A stretch of DNA of 64,000 bases from Nicotiana tabacum (GCF_000715075.1 NC_134087.1:190929276-190993275); one strand, 5' to 3'. Shown: positions 19,801 through 33,379, counted from the first letter of the stretch. Translations and numbers: made by a program. The notes: a model not told the origin generated them from the letters alone.

Positions 19801-21803
19801 GACTGAAAAACAGACCGAAATAGATACAAAAAGAGAGCTGAAGAGATAGAGTCCAGAAAATACAAAAAAAAGAAGCTAGATATCCTATGCTATTCCATTG
19901 CTTAAGTATTTCTTGATTCGTTTAAGTTCTGCAAACAATAATGTTCAGTAAAGGGATTTGAATTGGTTTTATATTAGTTTTTTGGAAGGTTTTTTTTTGA
20001 TCAAGCTGTGTAGAAGACCATTGTTCCATTGGATTTTGAATCGATTTTCTGGTTTCGTTTACTAAATCTGGGTTGTGTTGTTGCTGCTTTTGCTACGGAT
20101 TACTGCTTCCTCATCTCTTTTGTTTCTCCTTACTCCAGGTACACTGTCGAAACTTGTCATGGAATTGAGTATTTACTAGCATGTATGAAGATTTAGAAGT
20201 TCAAGTCGAAATTTGAATAAGACATCTTAAATTTCTGATGTAGTTACTGTTAATCTTTACTATTATGTACGATTAGGTGTTTCATTTTGTTTGGTATAAT
20301 TTCTGGTTTGTGTTGAGTGCTGGTTCATTTAGTTTGCTTAGATTCAATGTATTATTTCAGAATATTGGGTGTTACAATATTGTTTGGACTCTAGTTGCAT
20401 GAATGGACTGTTTAAAACATGCTATAAGGATAGATTGTTTGAGTATATTGATTGGTTTTTCTGTAACCTAAAATTAGGAGTTGCTACGGTGAAGCACTGT
20501 CTATTATACAGTTAGGATTTGTACTATGATAATTAATCAGAAGTTACCATCTAGATGGTCTGTATGAACATGAATTCTTCAGGCTTGCTTGTGATTTTAG
20601 TTTTTGTTGGCAAATAAAAATGTAAGTGCGACCCCACCTGATTTTAAGGTTAAGGTTCATGGGAAAATATGCGAAAATTTATTTTGAATTTGATAAGTGA
20701 AGGACTGGTTGAATCAGAAATCATGTAGGTGTCTAATTATATAAAAAATCAGAATTTCCTCTTGTTGAATCAGTTTCAATACTTCTAGCCTGATATACAA
20801 AGTTGAGTTTGCTCTGGGTGGAGTGATGGTTATTTCATAAAACAAATGGTATGCATATCAGCTAAAGTTTCTCCCAACTTTACACGTAAACCATTTTGCA
20901 AGTTTTAAACACATACATTTGGTCTCAAGCATAGGAAGAGAACAAACAACTTATGAATATGGTGATCAAGCTTTAGGCACATAATTAAATCAAGGGTACT
21001 GTTTTCGCGGTGTGGTTGTGATATTTAATTTCAAATTAGTTTTAATTACGTATCTTCTTAATTCTTCTAGTTGAATAATTTTGAGGTGTGCCATTCACAC
21101 ATTTGAATCATATAACCTATGGCCATCATTTGATGAATCTTAATTCTTTAGAAATCGAGGCGTGCCACTTAGCGAATTCCCATGGCCCTCGTATTAATGT
21201 AGATATAAAATAAATATTCGTAGAGAAACCTTTAAGGCCGTTTAAAATATTATCGTGATTATGGGCACGTCCGCGTGACACGATTACGATTTCTTTAAAA
21301 ATAAATCAGAGTATACGTTCGCATAACTTCAGCTAAACTTTCATAATAATAGAGCATCGTTAATCGTGGACGAAATAATTATATAGTATCCCTAAGTCAT
21401 AAATCGGTTAATTTTTTTTCTAATCATTCTTGTGAATAAACCATAAACTATAATAAATTTTCTTTATAAGATTATAGTAAGTTTCTTTTACATAAAGAAA
21501 AGTTTTTTTTTTCTGAATAAACTTTTATAATTATTAACTGCCTAGCCATGAAAGTTGGAAATTTCTAAGTGTTAATTTGGTAGGAATATTTTATTTTTTA
21601 AAAAAAGGGGAGAAGAAAGATTATGTGCTAGAGAAAGATTATGTGCTTAAGATATATAATTCATAAAGCATTTTAGGTAGCCTGTTTAGAGTTTTGTTTT
21701 AATATCAAAAGACTATAAAGTTTCATTTTTTTTATTTTGCTAAGTTTTCTATATATTAGCAAAATTTGTTGCTTTGTGTGGTAATATTTTGTTTTCTGTT
21801 AAC

Positions 21804-21909
21804 ATAGTTCTTAAGAATAAGGTCTGCGTACATATTACCCTCCCCAGACCTCACTTGTGGGATTACACTGGGTTGTTGTTGTTGTTGTTGTTGTATAGTT
21901 CTTAAGAAT
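21804..21909 (+). mobile_element. 5'-truncated SINE (TS-like) with 15-bp TSD
   Basis: ATAGTTCTTAAGAAT occurs at 21804-21818 and 21895-21909 around a 76-bp insert (21819-21894) that starts AAGGTCTGCGTAC, contains CCCTCCCCAGACC and ends in a TTG repeat. The TTG tail and GGTCTGCGTACA body match the 3' end of the TS SINE of tobacco as I remember it. The LTRs of A (4391) and C (39840) show the empty site. Only the 3' end of the SINE is present. Confidence 0.85.
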
Positions 21910-22483
21910 GCAAGTAGTTAATTTTTTGAAATTTTAATCCTAAAATGCGAGAATGAGGAAAGCTCACTGTTGATCCATGAAAATCTTGCTTTCACATATT
22001 TACATCAAAACCAAATTGATAGTATGCTTTTAGGTATGATCTTAATAAATCAATCATCGTGATTGTATACATGTTCGCGTGGCATAATTACAATTTTCAA
22101 AAATAAATTAAGGTACGCGTCCGCGCGACTTTGACTAAGTTTTTTTAAAAAATAAACTAAGTGTTGGGAATTGTGTACACGTACGCGTGACATGATTCTT
22201 GACGCGCCAAACCACACGAGTATACGTATGCGTAACTCGATAATTCTTCAAGTACGAGTAAATCACGTAATTAAAAACGGTAAAGGTAAAATGCATGTAG
22301 TTTCTAAACACGTAATTAAATAATTTAAGCCAAGTATAAATTGTTAAGCGACCGTGCTAGAACCACGGAATTCGGGAGTGCCTAACACCTTCTCCCGGGT
22401 TAACAGAATTCCTTATCCGGATTTCTGGTTCGCGGACTGTATTACAGAGTCAACCGTTTCTCGATTCGGGATTTTAAACTGGT

Positions 22484-22522
22484 GACGTGGGACACCCTAA
22501 ATCTCCCAAGTGGCGACTCTGA
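22484..22522 (+). promoter_or_regulatory. U5 hairpin and PBS-like repeat (LTR2)
   Basis: ACGTGGGA / TCCCAAGT stem with one mismatch, followed by TGGCGACTCTGA (22511-22522), 117 bases before the primer site. Confidence 0.5.
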
Positions 22523-22627
22523 ATTTAATGTAAATAATCCCGTTTCGATTGTCCTTTAATTGGAAAAAGTCCCTTATATTTTATACCCTTCTCCGGGGTA
22601 TAAAGTAAAAAGGAGGTGTGACAGCTC

Positions 22628-22645
22628 TGGCGACTCTGCTGGGGA
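22628..22645 (+). other. Primer binding site, element B
   Basis: TGGCGACTCTGCTGGGGA, four bases after the LTR end; probably tRNA-Arg. Confidence 0.8.
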
Positions 22646-23741
22646 ACAAACCCAGAATCTCTGGTTCAGGGTTCAGAATTCGAGCTTGTTAATGTGATTT
22701 TACTTGGCTTTATTTATTGTTAATATTACTGTATTTTATGAACCTTTGTGCTAATTGCTGTTTATTTACCGTTTTGATATTGGTGAACTATATATAAATT
22801 CATACGAAACCCTTCCTCTTTCTGAGTCTTCTGAATTTATGGTGCACACGTGCGCGTGGCCCACCCTTCTGTTAGAAGTCATACCAAATTGAACAAAATT
22901 GGGCCAAGTAACTAGGTCGAGTAGACTTTCGTGCTCCCAGTATGTTGCCCCCACTTCTGCTCAAGCTGTCCGCTTGGGTAAGCCAGGTCTAGAACAGTAT
23001 ACCCCAGGTTTTACACTTAGAATAACTTAGCTTTATGCCGGATCCCTAGTAGGAACGTTTGTTTGCATCATGTGCATTAGACTTCGGAGACTCAACACAG
23101 TGGTTGGGTCTGTCTAGGACAGGTGTGCCCGAAATGAAAAGACCATCCTGATGCATCTTACTTGCTACTTGTGCATTCATTTGTTTCGGATTTGCATGTT
23201 GACCAGCTTATAGGAAAAAGTTAGAAAAGGAAAACCAATGTGAGAACCGAGAAAGAAAATTGGTTGTTTTTCGAAAAAAAAAAAATTCCAAAATATTTTG
23301 AAATTCTGTCGAAATTTTGAAAGAAGGAAATGTTGTGTTTCTTTTAAAAAATAGTTTTATTATTACGAACTACGTAAGTTTGATTCTCGCCGGATGTGAG
23401 ATACGTAGGCAACCCACATCGGGCCCAACTATTAAAAAATAAATAATAAATAGATAATAAGTAATTTAAAATGTGGGTACATAAATGTCCTTGTGATGTC
23501 ATAAGTAAGGCGATGTCATTCTTGTCCAAAATATGCGGAATGTCCCAAAAAAGGCGCCGGAAGGCTGTTTTTGCAAGAACAACCGCCTTTGGTCGTTTTT
23601 TTTTCAGAAAAAAAAAAAACTTTTGCCGGTTAGCAAACACAGCCTTTAAATCTTCTTCATCAAAGTATTTTTTTAATATTTTATTTTTAAAATGAGTCTT
23701 GATTTTGGTTTTTTTAAATTAAAATCACTCACAGGTACAAA
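22646..23741 (+). other. Untranslated leader of element B
   Basis: Non-coding, very similar to the A leader. It keeps the 5' splice site candidate (GT at 22978) and the CACTCACAG acceptor candidate just before the ORF1 ATG. Confidence 0.6.
23366..23433 (+). other. Structured motif, leader type (B)
   Basis: Full outer stem CTACGTA with TACGTAG; inner hairpin CTCGC/GTGAG; second hairpin CCC/GGG; AGTT may pair with AACT downstream. Confidence 0.6.
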
Positions 23742-25812
23742 ATGAGCACCGTCCAAAACCTACCGTTCATAGATGCAGATGATTTTCTATTTCGGCTTCA
23801 GATGTGGTGGCGTGAGTTAGGAGGAGATGGTCAGAAATGGGTCATTAAGTATTTGGGAGCTCACACAGATATTATGAAAGTTAAACCATGCGATGATTCG
23901 ATTACGGCACTAGTGACTTTTTAAGACCCTGTTCACAATGTCTTTCGCTTCTCTGATTTCGAGCTTACTCCCACATTAGAAGAAATAGCTGGATATTCCA
24001 GTTTTGACAGAGATTTGAGAAACCAGAATCTTATTTTCCCAAAGGCTCCCTCGGTACACCTATTCTTTGGTCTTCTGAATATCAGTAATCAAATAAGAAA
24101 AAGCAACGTTGTCGAAAGGTGTTGTTCTTTCAACTTCCTATATTCAAGGTTCAGAAAGCCGGATGGATTTGAAATTCACGAAAAGGACCTTACTAACAAA
24201 CAAAACAAGGACACCTGGCAGATTCACCGACGCTTCGCTTTCATGGTAGCTTTTCTAGGAATCATGGTCTTCCCAAACAAAGAGCGGACGATTGATATTC
24301 GCATAGCCAGAGTCGTACAAGTCCGCACTACCAAAAAATATCACACTCTTGCCCCGATCATTCTCTCATACATTTATCGGGCGTTGACTTTGTGTAAATC
24401 CGGGGCAAAATTCTTCGAAGGTTGCAATATTTTGTTGCAAATGTGGTTGACTGAACATCTCCGACATCACCCCAAGTTCATGTAGTATGGTCCAAGCAAG
24501 AACAATTTCATCGAGAGTTATGAAGAAAGAATAAAAGACTATAAATCTCCAGAAGGGGTGGAAGCCTGAATATCCCATTTAAGATCTTTAATGGTGAGTC
24601 AAATTGAGTGGACTTTAGGATGGCTCCCGGTAAGAGAAGTGATACACATGTCAACCTTGAAGAGTTATTTGCTGCTGTTGGGTTTAAGAAGCGTCCAGCT
24701 GTATGCGCCACAGAGAGTTCTAAGACAGCTAGGGAGATACCAAGTGGTGCCTGAGGATGAAGATTTGAGTGTGCAAGTGATTGAGCTACACCCCGAAGCC
24801 CCTCTCCCTGAGGCTTTAATCCAGCAGATTTGGAATGGTTGTCGATACTTGAAAGATGATACCCAAATTCCAGATCCTGCAAAAGGCAAGATAAATCGGG
24901 GTTATGCTAGGTGGTTTGAGAAAAGATCCCGCGTGGGTGATGCACCAGAACCTGATCCTAGAAGGCCCATAAAAAGACCGCATGTTCAAGCCTTTGATGA
25001 CAAAATCCAAGAACGGTTGGCTTGGGGAGAAAAGGAAAAGGGGTAAAAAGCAACTATTCATGCCTTAGAAGAAAGCCTGAGGAACCTCAATTTTGAGAGA
25101 GACTTACAAGCACAAGAAACAGAAGGTGAAAAGAAGAGTCTGATTAGCGAGAATAAAACTCTTCGCGCTCAGTTTCAACAGATGAAGAAAGCCTCTGAAG
25201 CACTAGTGAGAAGTTGGAAAGATCAGAAAATAATTGCCAATCTGATGGAAAAAATGCAAGATTATGACTCCCTCTTGACAAAGACTGAGAAAGCGTTAGA
25301 CAAAGATAAGGAAAAAATCATACAGTTAAATGAGGAGGCCAAATCTAGTAAGGAACGCCAAGTAATGAGATGTGAAGAAGAAATGGCTCAATTCAACAGA
25401 GAAGGACCATTGGATACATTCAGAAGCTCAACTCCATGCACAGTTGGAAGAAATGAGAAGGTACAATAGAGAACATCAGCACGCAGATATTGATAGGGAG
25501 AGAGCACATGCAAGACTCGATCAAGCCAGACTTCGAGCTCAATTGGAGTCAGCTTTAGATCGCGAAGACTACATAAGAGATATAGCCACCACTCGCCAAC
25601 AACGATTGCAAAACCAAGACCAAAATCTCCAAGATTTCAGAGCACAAATCCATGATTTGGCCGTTTATACTTCTCAAAGTTACGTAAACTGCCAAGGGAT
25701 GTATTATGAAAGGTTTCTAGAGCATGCACGTACTTTTGCCCATCATCTTACAATAGAGTTAGAGAGGATGTACCGTACACTAGGAGGTCAGCCGGGTCAA
25801 GCCCCACCGTGA
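23742..25812 (+). pseudogene. ORF1 of element B (broken)
   Basis: Only copy with the ATG start intact (MSTVQNLPFIDADD). About 690 codons: DUF7745/plant-mobile-like N-terminal region, basic and acidic middle, coiled coil from about residue 434. Breaks: TAA at 23922 (from TGG), TAG at 24483, TGA in the GVEAxI segment near 24567, TAA at 25044 (from TAC) and a 2-base deletion near 25401 that shifts the frame. The product is not known to be enzymatic; in Tat/Ogre elements the role of ORF1 is unknown. Confidence 0.8.
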
Positions 25813-26025
25813 GCAGATGTTCCAGTGATTAAAAGCAAAAGATTATGGAGTGAAGCGTAGTCATAGTTGTTGGAACTTTTCATATAATAGTCATGTTTTA
25901 GTTTAAGTCCATGTTGAATCTTTTAAACCATTTTCTTAAAGTGTTGTCCAAATGTAATGTCATTTTTGTCTTTGTATTGTGTCATTTGTTAAAATAAATA
26001 AAAGTATTAATAATTGTTTCCACCA

Positions 26026-26095
26026 GAACTATGCTCAGTCTGATTCATGCAGGGTCATGATACGTAGGCAATCTTCATAAGATTCGACCACGACC
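26026..26095 (+). other. Structured motif, ORF1-gag type (B)
   Basis: As at 8529, with CTATG facing CGTAG (one G-U pair) and AGTC in place of GGTC, so the crossing helix is weaker. The spacer 25813-26383 has no ORF; a 3' splice site candidate ends at 26302. Confidence 0.5.
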
Positions 26096-26383
26096 AAAAG
26101 AAAAGAATAGAATGAAAAGGGGAGGGAAATAAATGATAGGCGTGAGTGACAATAAAAGGGAAAGGTCAGGAAAAGCTGGGATGAAATGAGCAACCGAGCA
26201 AATACATGATAGAAAATGGTTAATTTCCTAGGTGCATTGCATCCCAACGTGTAATTGCATATGTGTTAAACTCTAAAAACTAACAAGTTTGTTGTTTTCC
26301 AGAATTCAAGCAGTTAGTTTATCTAGAGCATACTAGCACATTATCATTACCAAACCAGATCAAAAGGACCAATACCAGAAATC

Positions 26384-29300
26384 ATGTCTATCCCGGATGT
26401 CGACACAAGTGTTGAGGTAGAGGAGTTGGACGTCAGTAAAATGAAAGAGGAGATGCTCAAACTTAAGCAACAGATGGCCGAGATGTATCAGGCCTAGTCT
26501 AAAGGACAATCACCCCCAGCTTACCCTGCTAACCCTGCTTCCACCCTACCACCGGCTCAAACTCAGAATCATCCTACCACCGATCTATCCCCGAGCTTTC
26601 CCATTTACCAACACTACCGGGGCACCACTTCTCATACACCACAATCTCCACCCCTAAACCAATTCCATACCCTCCTCCACGAGTAACTCCTGTCTTCGTA
26701 GCACCTCCACCAGCTACACTCCAAAAATCTCCTAGAGAGCCTATGTTCTAGGCCCAGGACAACCAATAATACCCCTCGGAACCCACTTTCAAAGCTCTAG
26801 AAACCCATTCCTATACTCCTCACTTTGACCTCCCGATAAAAGCTGATAAACCAGTCAAAAATACCGAACATGAGGAGATGTTCAGGAAAGTTAAAAGCTT
26901 AGAACAATCATTCAGAGACATGCGGGGGTTAGGAGGGCAAGTCAGTGTGGCGACCTATGTCTGTTCCCAAATGTGCAATTACCGGTAGGTTTCAAGATGC
27001 CCAAGTTCGATCTATACAACGGGCACGACGATCCAGTAGCCCACTTGAGGGGTTTTTGCAGCAAGATGAGGGGAGCTGGAGGAAAAGATGAATTGTTAAT
27101 GGCTTACTTCAGTCAGAGTTTGAGTGGATCAGCATTGGAATGGTATACCCGCCAAGACCATGGGAGATGGTACACATGGGATGATCTGGCGCAAGCATTT
27201 GCTTGTCACTTCCAATACAATCTTGAGATCATTCCAGATCGACTGTCCTTGACTAAACTTGAGAAGAAGCACAGTGAAAGCTTCAGAGAATATAGTTTCC
27301 GATGGAGGGAGCAAGCAGCAAGAGTAGATCCCCCAATGAAGGAAAGTGAGATGGTAGATTACTTCCTATAGGCTTTGGAACCTACTTACTATGGCCATTT
27401 GGTCTCAGCTGTGGGAAAGTCATTCAACGAAGTAGTAAAGATGGGGGGCATGGTAGAAGAAGGCCTCAAGTCGAATAAAATCATGAGCTATTCGGCTATC
27501 AAAGCGACTACTCAAGCTATTCAGGGCGGCATAGGAGGGCTTGGGAAGAAGAAAAGAGAGGAAGCAGCAATGGTTGATTCAGGAACTTGGTCCAGATCCA
27601 GAGGTTCACCTTACCACTACAATCAACCTCAACCCCACCAACAAACTTATCACCACAATCCACCCCAACACTACTATCCCCCACCAGAACCTCATTTTTT
27701 CGTCCACCATGCACAAGCATACAACCAACCTCCTGCCCACGCTCAATGGAGTGCTCCTGTCTTACCAAATACTTATCCACATCTACGAGCCTACCAAAAC
27801 ACTCCCGGGACAAGTTTCAGGCCTAGTCAAGTACTCAAGGGTGAAAGGTTGTAGAAAAAGAAAACCTTTACTCTATTGGGAGAATCATACACCAGTCTAT
27901 TCCACAGGCTAAACCAGCTAGATATGCTAAGGCCGATACAGTCCAAACTACCAAATCCTCCTCTAAAGAATCTTGACTATACTGTCAGCTGTGAGTATTG
28001 TTCAAGTACTCCGGGTCATGATATAGAAAAGTGCTGGAACTTGACAGGTGCGATACAAGAGCTTATTGATACAAATAGAATTGAAGTTCAAGCTCCCGAA
28101 GCACCCAATATCAACAGAAATCCGATGCCAGCCCATCAGGAGGCAAATATGATCAAAATAGTGCATTCGGAGGGGGAACCCAAGAAGCCATCACAGATCG
28201 TCATGATGATTCTGTCCAGTGGAGTCAAGACAGATGAATAATCAGCAGATGAGAAGTTGGTGCTCAAGCAGAGCAAAAAGAGTGTTGAGCCATCTATGGC
28301 AGTAGAGAAGGGGTCTTTAAGCAGAGTTGCAACGAAACAGGAAGGAGTAAAGGTGATTGTACCAGGAGCGGCCAGCAAACCCATCATAATCATGGAAGGA
28401 GCCCGCGCAGATCGGGTTATTATCAAGCCAGTAACCCAATTACCAATAATCAACAACAAGGCTATTCCATAGAATTACGAACGGGTAACGGTGATGTACA
28501 AAGGGAAGGAAGTCAAAGAAGAAATCTGTGAAGTACAGGGTTTAACTCGCTCGGGAAGGTGTGCCCCGGGTATTGGTTTACAACGGATCAAGCGCAAATA
28601 TCTGTCCTCTCTCCACTCTAAGCAAGTTGAAAATAAAAGATGAGAGGATCCATAAGAACAGTATTTGCGTGCGGGGATTTGACGGCGGAGGTAAAGATTT
28701 AGTTGGGGACATAGTGCTAGAGCTGACGATAGGGCCAATCGAGTTCACAATGGAGTTTCAGGTGCCGGATATAGCTGTTTCCTATAACTTACTATTGGGT
28801 CGACCCTGGATCCATGCCGCTAAAGCAGTCCCATCAACACTACACCAGGTAGTCAAATTTGAATGGGATAGACAAGAAATAGTTGTGCATGGGGAAGACA
28901 GTTTATGTGCTCGCAGCAATGCCATTGTACCAGTCATTGAGGTGGAAGATGACCAGGGACCATGGGTCTACCAGGTTTCTGACACGATGTTGGTAGAGAA
29001 AGTTCCGGAGGGGAAATACATTCCAAATCCAAAGATAATCGCCGCATCAGTCATGGTAGCCTATGAGATGTTGAAGAATAGTTTTGTACTTGGTAAAGGT
29101 TTAGGCTCAAGGCATCATACAACCGGTGTCTCTTCCCGAAAACTTGGGCACATGTGGTTTGGGATTCAAGCCCACTGCCACAGACATAAGAAAGGCTAGA
29201 AAGCTAAAACAAAAGGCATGGGTCCTTCCAAAGCCAGTCCCACGTCTTTCCAAATCTTTTGTCAAGTCCGTTACCAAAAGTCGCCCAGTAACAACAATTC

Positions 29301-29482
29301 CTAATTCTATGATTAATCCTGACGAGGAGTTAATTGAAAGATTTGAAAAGTTGTTTTGCGATGTGAACATGGTGGAAAATGGTGAAGGTCCTAGCAACGC
29401 AGAAATTCAATTCCTTGGGCCAGAAACAAAGCTTAATAATTGGAAAGCAACTCCTCTCCCCATTCGAAAGGAGTCTTGGTAG
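26384..29482 (+). pseudogene. gag-pro: gag-protease of element B (broken)
   Basis: ATG 26384. Same domain order as A: coiled N-terminus, Pro-rich linker, gag core (26973-27420), zinc knuckle CEYCSSTPGHDIEKC, protease, G-patch-like segment. Breaks: TAG 26495, frameshifts in the Pro-rich part, a 9-base loss near 26950, TAG 27369, 27852, TAA 28239, TAG 28470. At 28564 about 377 bp before the protease are missing relative to A. The protease active-site Asp is Tyr (TAC 28579-28581, giving VYNGSS). A further 8-base loss near 29110 damages the G-patch. Confidence 0.85.
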
Positions 29483-29663
29483 TTTATTTTGATTTTCCTT
29501 CAGTTTGTTTGGGCTATTCCAGGGTTGTAATCCAGATTTTTATCTTTCAGTCTGCTTGAAGTGTGCAAACTTTGTTATCTTTCATCATTCAATGAAATGC
29601 AATTTCCCTTTCTTTATCATTCCTGATAGTTTTTCTTTTGTTTTTCTTTTCTTTTCTGTACAG
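29479..29663 (+). other. Candidate intron between protease and RT (B), 185 bp
   Basis: GTAGTT donor inside the Trp codon before the TAG stop; acceptor TTTTCTTTTCTGTACAG. Splicing would join TG to TTC and continue in the RT frame. Same position and length in C. Confidence 0.7.
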
Positions 29664-32600
29664 TTCTTTTTACACTGGCTCTAGTGATATGGCATGCATA
29701 AGCAATCCTCAGCCCAGTCTTAAAAATCAATCTGATTCCGAAATAATAGTTCAAGAAGTAGATTGTGATTACGAATCAGAATATGATAAGGATGAGGCCT
29801 TCGAAGAGATTAGTAAGGAGTTAATTCACTTCAAAGAAAAACCCAAACCCAACCTGAATGATACAGAAGTCGTCAATTTAGGAGACATAGATAATATCCG
29901 AGAGACTAAAATAAGTGTCCACATCGAGCCAAAGATCCGGGAAGAGTTAATCAAAGTACTCATCGAATTCAAAGATGTTTTTGCATGGTCATACGACGAC
30001 ATGCCGGGTTTGAGCACTGATTTAGTGGTCCACAAATTGCCCACTGATCCAATGGTTCCTCCCATCAAGCAAAAGTTGAGGAAATTCAAAACTGATATGA
30101 GTGTGAAAATTAAATAAGAAATCACCAAACAGTCGGATGCAAAGGTCATTCAGGTCACTCGATATCCTGTTTGGTTGGCTAATGTCGTGCCTGTACCAAA
30201 GAAAGACGACAAGATCAGAGTATGCGTCGATTACTGCAATCTCAACAAAGCAAGTCCGAAGGATAACTTCCCATTACACAATATCCATATTTTGATCGAT
30301 AATTGTGCCAAGCATGAGATAGGATCTTTTGTGGATTGCTATGCCGGGTATCATCAGATTCTAATAGATGAAGAAGATGCAGAAAAGACGGCATTCATCA
30401 CGCCGTGGGGAACTTATTGCTACCGAGTAATGCCATTTGGTTTGAAGAACGCCGGGGCAACTTACATGAGAGCAATGACTACGGTGTTTCATGATATGAT
30501 ACATAAGGAGATTGAGGTATACGTGGATGATGTAATCCTAAAATCAAAGCATCAGGTTGACCACGTTGGGGATTTGAGGAAATTCTTTTTGAGACTTCAC
30601 AGGTACAACCTCAAGCTTAACCCTACCAAGTGCGCATTTGGTGTTCCATCCGGAAAGCTGTTGGGATTCATAGTCAGCCGGCGAGGCATCGAGTTGGACC
30701 CATCAAAGATCAGAGCCATCCAAGAATTTCCACCTCCGAGGAACAAGACTGAAGTGATGATTCTGTTAGGGAGGTTGAACTACATCAGCAGGTTTATTGC
30801 TCAGCTCACGACAACTTGCGAGCCTATTTTCAAATTTTTGAAGAAGGATGCTACAGTCAAGTGGACTGATGAGTGTCAAGAAGCATTTGATAAGATAAAA
30901 GGATACTTGTCAAACCCACCCGTACTGGTTCCGCCAGAACTAAGAAGACCTTTGATTCTTTACTTGACAGTCTTGGAAAATTCATTTGGTTGTGTACTGG
31001 GGCAGCATGACATCACCGGCAGAAAGGAACAGGCTATCTACTATCTTAGCAAGAAGATCACGGCTTATGAGGTTAAGTACACTCATCTGGAAAGGACATG
31101 TTGCGCCCTAACTTGGGTGGCTCAGAAATTGAAACATTATTTGTCATCTTACACTACTTACCTCATTTCGCGTTTGGATCCGTTGAAGTATATCTTTCAA
31201 AAGCCTATGCCGACAGGGAGACTTGCAAAGTGGTAGATATTGCTCACAGAGTTTGACATCATCTATGTGACTCGTACTGCGATGAAAGCCCAAGCATTGG
31301 CCGATCATTTGGCCGAAAACCCGGTCGATGAAGATTACGAGCCATTGAGAACTTATTTTCCCGATGAAGAAGTGATGCATATCGATGAACTGGAGCAAAT
31401 TGAAAAAACAGGCTGGAAACTCTTCTTTGATGGGGCTGGCAACATGAAAGGAGACGGAATAGGAGCTGTACTTATTTCTGAAATAGGGCATCACTATCCT
31501 GTTACGACTCAGCTTCGGTTTTATTGCACCACAATATGGCTGAGTATGAAGCCTGTATTTTGGGTCTAAGGCTAGCTGCAGACAAGGATATCCAGGAAGT
31601 CTTGGTCTTGGGAGACTTGGATCTTCTGGTACATCAAATTCAAGGAGAATGGGAAACGCGAGATTTGAAACTCATGCCTTACCGACAATGTTTGCATGAT
31701 CTTTGTCCACGGTTTCGATCAGTGGAGTTCAGGCATAATCCAAGGGTCCATAATGAGGTCGCCGATGCTTTGGCTACTCTGGCATCAATCTTGCACCATC
31801 CGGACAAAGCTTATGTCGATCCTCTACATATTCAAGTCCGAGATCAGCATGCTTACTGAAACATGATTGAAGAAGAACTTGATGGAGAACCATGGTTCCA
31901 CGATATCAAGGAGTACATCAGAATAGGGATATATCCAGTGCAAGCCATGGGGGATCAAAAGAGAATGATTCGACGGTTGGCAAATGGATTCTTCTTAAGT
32001 GGAGGAGTTTTGTATAAGAGAACACCAGACCTTGGATTATTAAGATGCATAGATGCCAGACAAGCTACGACTGTCATGTTCGAAGTACATTCAGGAGTCT
32101 ACGGACCACATATGAGCGAATATATGTTGGCAAAGAAAATTCTCTGAGCAGGCTATTATTGGCTTACCATGGAGCGAGATTGTATCAATTTTGTGCGCAA
32201 ATGTCATCAGTGCCAGATACACGGAGATTTGATTCATTCTCCACCATCAGAATTGCACACAATATCTGCACCATGGCCCTTCGTTGCTTGGGGCATGGAT
32301 GTCATTGGACCAATAGATCCAGCAGCATCCAATGGGCACAGGTTCATTCTGGTAGCAATTGATTATTTCACCAAGTGGGTTGAGGCCAAAACTTTCAAAT
32401 CAGTGACCAAGAAAGCAGTGGTCGATTTTGTTCACTCAAATATCATCTGTCGATTCGGAATCCCCAAGGTGATCATCACAGATAATGGTGCTAATCTTAA
32501 TAGTAACTTGATGGAAGAGGTATGTCAACAATTTAAGATTACACATCGCAATTCTATCCCATATCGTCCCAAGGCAAATGGAGCAGTCGAGGCAGCCAAC

Positions 32601-33136
32601 AAAAACATAAAGAAGATACTTCGGAAAATGATAGAAGGTTCGAGGCAATACCACAAAAAATTACCATTTGCATTGTTGGGATATCGCACTACTGTCCGTA
32701 CTTCGGTAGGTGCAACTCCTTATTTGTTGGTATATGGCACTGAAGCAGTAATACCTGCAGAAGTTGAAATCCATTCCCTTCGGATTGTCGCTGAGGCTAA
32801 GATTGATGATGATGAGTGGGTCAAAACCCGTTTGGAGCAATTGAACTTGATTGATGAAAAAAGATTGGGAGCAGTATGTCATGGCCAGTTATATCAAAAG
32901 AGAATGGCAAGAGCATACAACAAAAGGGTGCATCCCCGAAAGTTTGAAGTGGGTCGACAAGTGCTGAAACGTATCCTTCCACATCAGGTTGAAGCAAAAG
33001 ACAAGTTCGCCCCAAATTGGAAAGGGCCATTCATTGTCACCAGAGTACCAATGGTGCTTTATGTTTGACAAATATCGAAGGAAAATGCATAGACATGGCT
33101 ATCAATTCTGATGTAGTAAAGAGATATTATGTATGA
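29664..33136 (+). pseudogene. pol: RT-RNase H-archaeal RNase H-integrase of element B (broken)
   Basis: Most complete pol of the array. RT with VDYCNLNK, MPFGLKNAG and YVDDVILK (30520-30543). First RNase H is degenerate (LYLTVLENSFG lacks the usual Asp), as known for Tat elements. Archaeal-type RNase H keeps Asp (FFDGA), Glu (AEYEA) and the final Asp (VADALA), but its third acidic site reads GDLDL where A and C have DSDL. Integrase has HHCC, Asp (GMDVIGP), Asp (TDNGA) and Glu (VEAANK). Breaks: TAA 30115, TAG 31234, one-base loss near 31530, TGA 31857 and 32145, four-base loss near 33050. Confidence 0.85.
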
Positions 33137-33293
33137 TTTCTTTGGTATAATTGTTGATTGTTTGTATTTGGCATTATTTCGAAGATTGAAATGACGAAGG
33201 AAATTTGTTCTGCTATCTAAATACTTTACCCTTTGTTTCCCCTTTTTTGAGCTTTATTTATTTATTTCATACCCCTCTTTTGGAATTAATAAC

Positions 33294-33355
33294 GAAAAAG
33301 AGAGAAAAGAAAGAAAAAGAGAAAAGAGAAAAGAAAAGAAGTGAAAAGAGAAAGT
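33294..33355 (+). other. Internal polypurine stretch (B)
   Basis: Same A/G-only tract as at 15214, followed by the structured motif. Confidence 0.5.
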
Positions 33356-33379
33356 ATAGCAACAAGGAAATTCAGGTGT

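Larger units (their letters stand above)
18019..22623 (+). mobile_element. LTR2, shared by elements A and B (4.6 kb)
   Basis: Starts TTTGAGCACATG (LTR3 has TGTGAGCACATG, so the terminal TG is mutated here) and ends TGTGACA before the B primer site. It serves both as 3' LTR of A and 5' LTR of B. It contains a 12-bp palindrome, a candidate TATA box, a 76-bp SINE fragment, dispersed CG-rich motifs after 21250 and the U5 hairpin. Nothing in it looks protein-coding; the Pro-rich ORF at 18749-18967 lies in a C-rich stretch resembling a gene leader. Confidence 0.9.
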
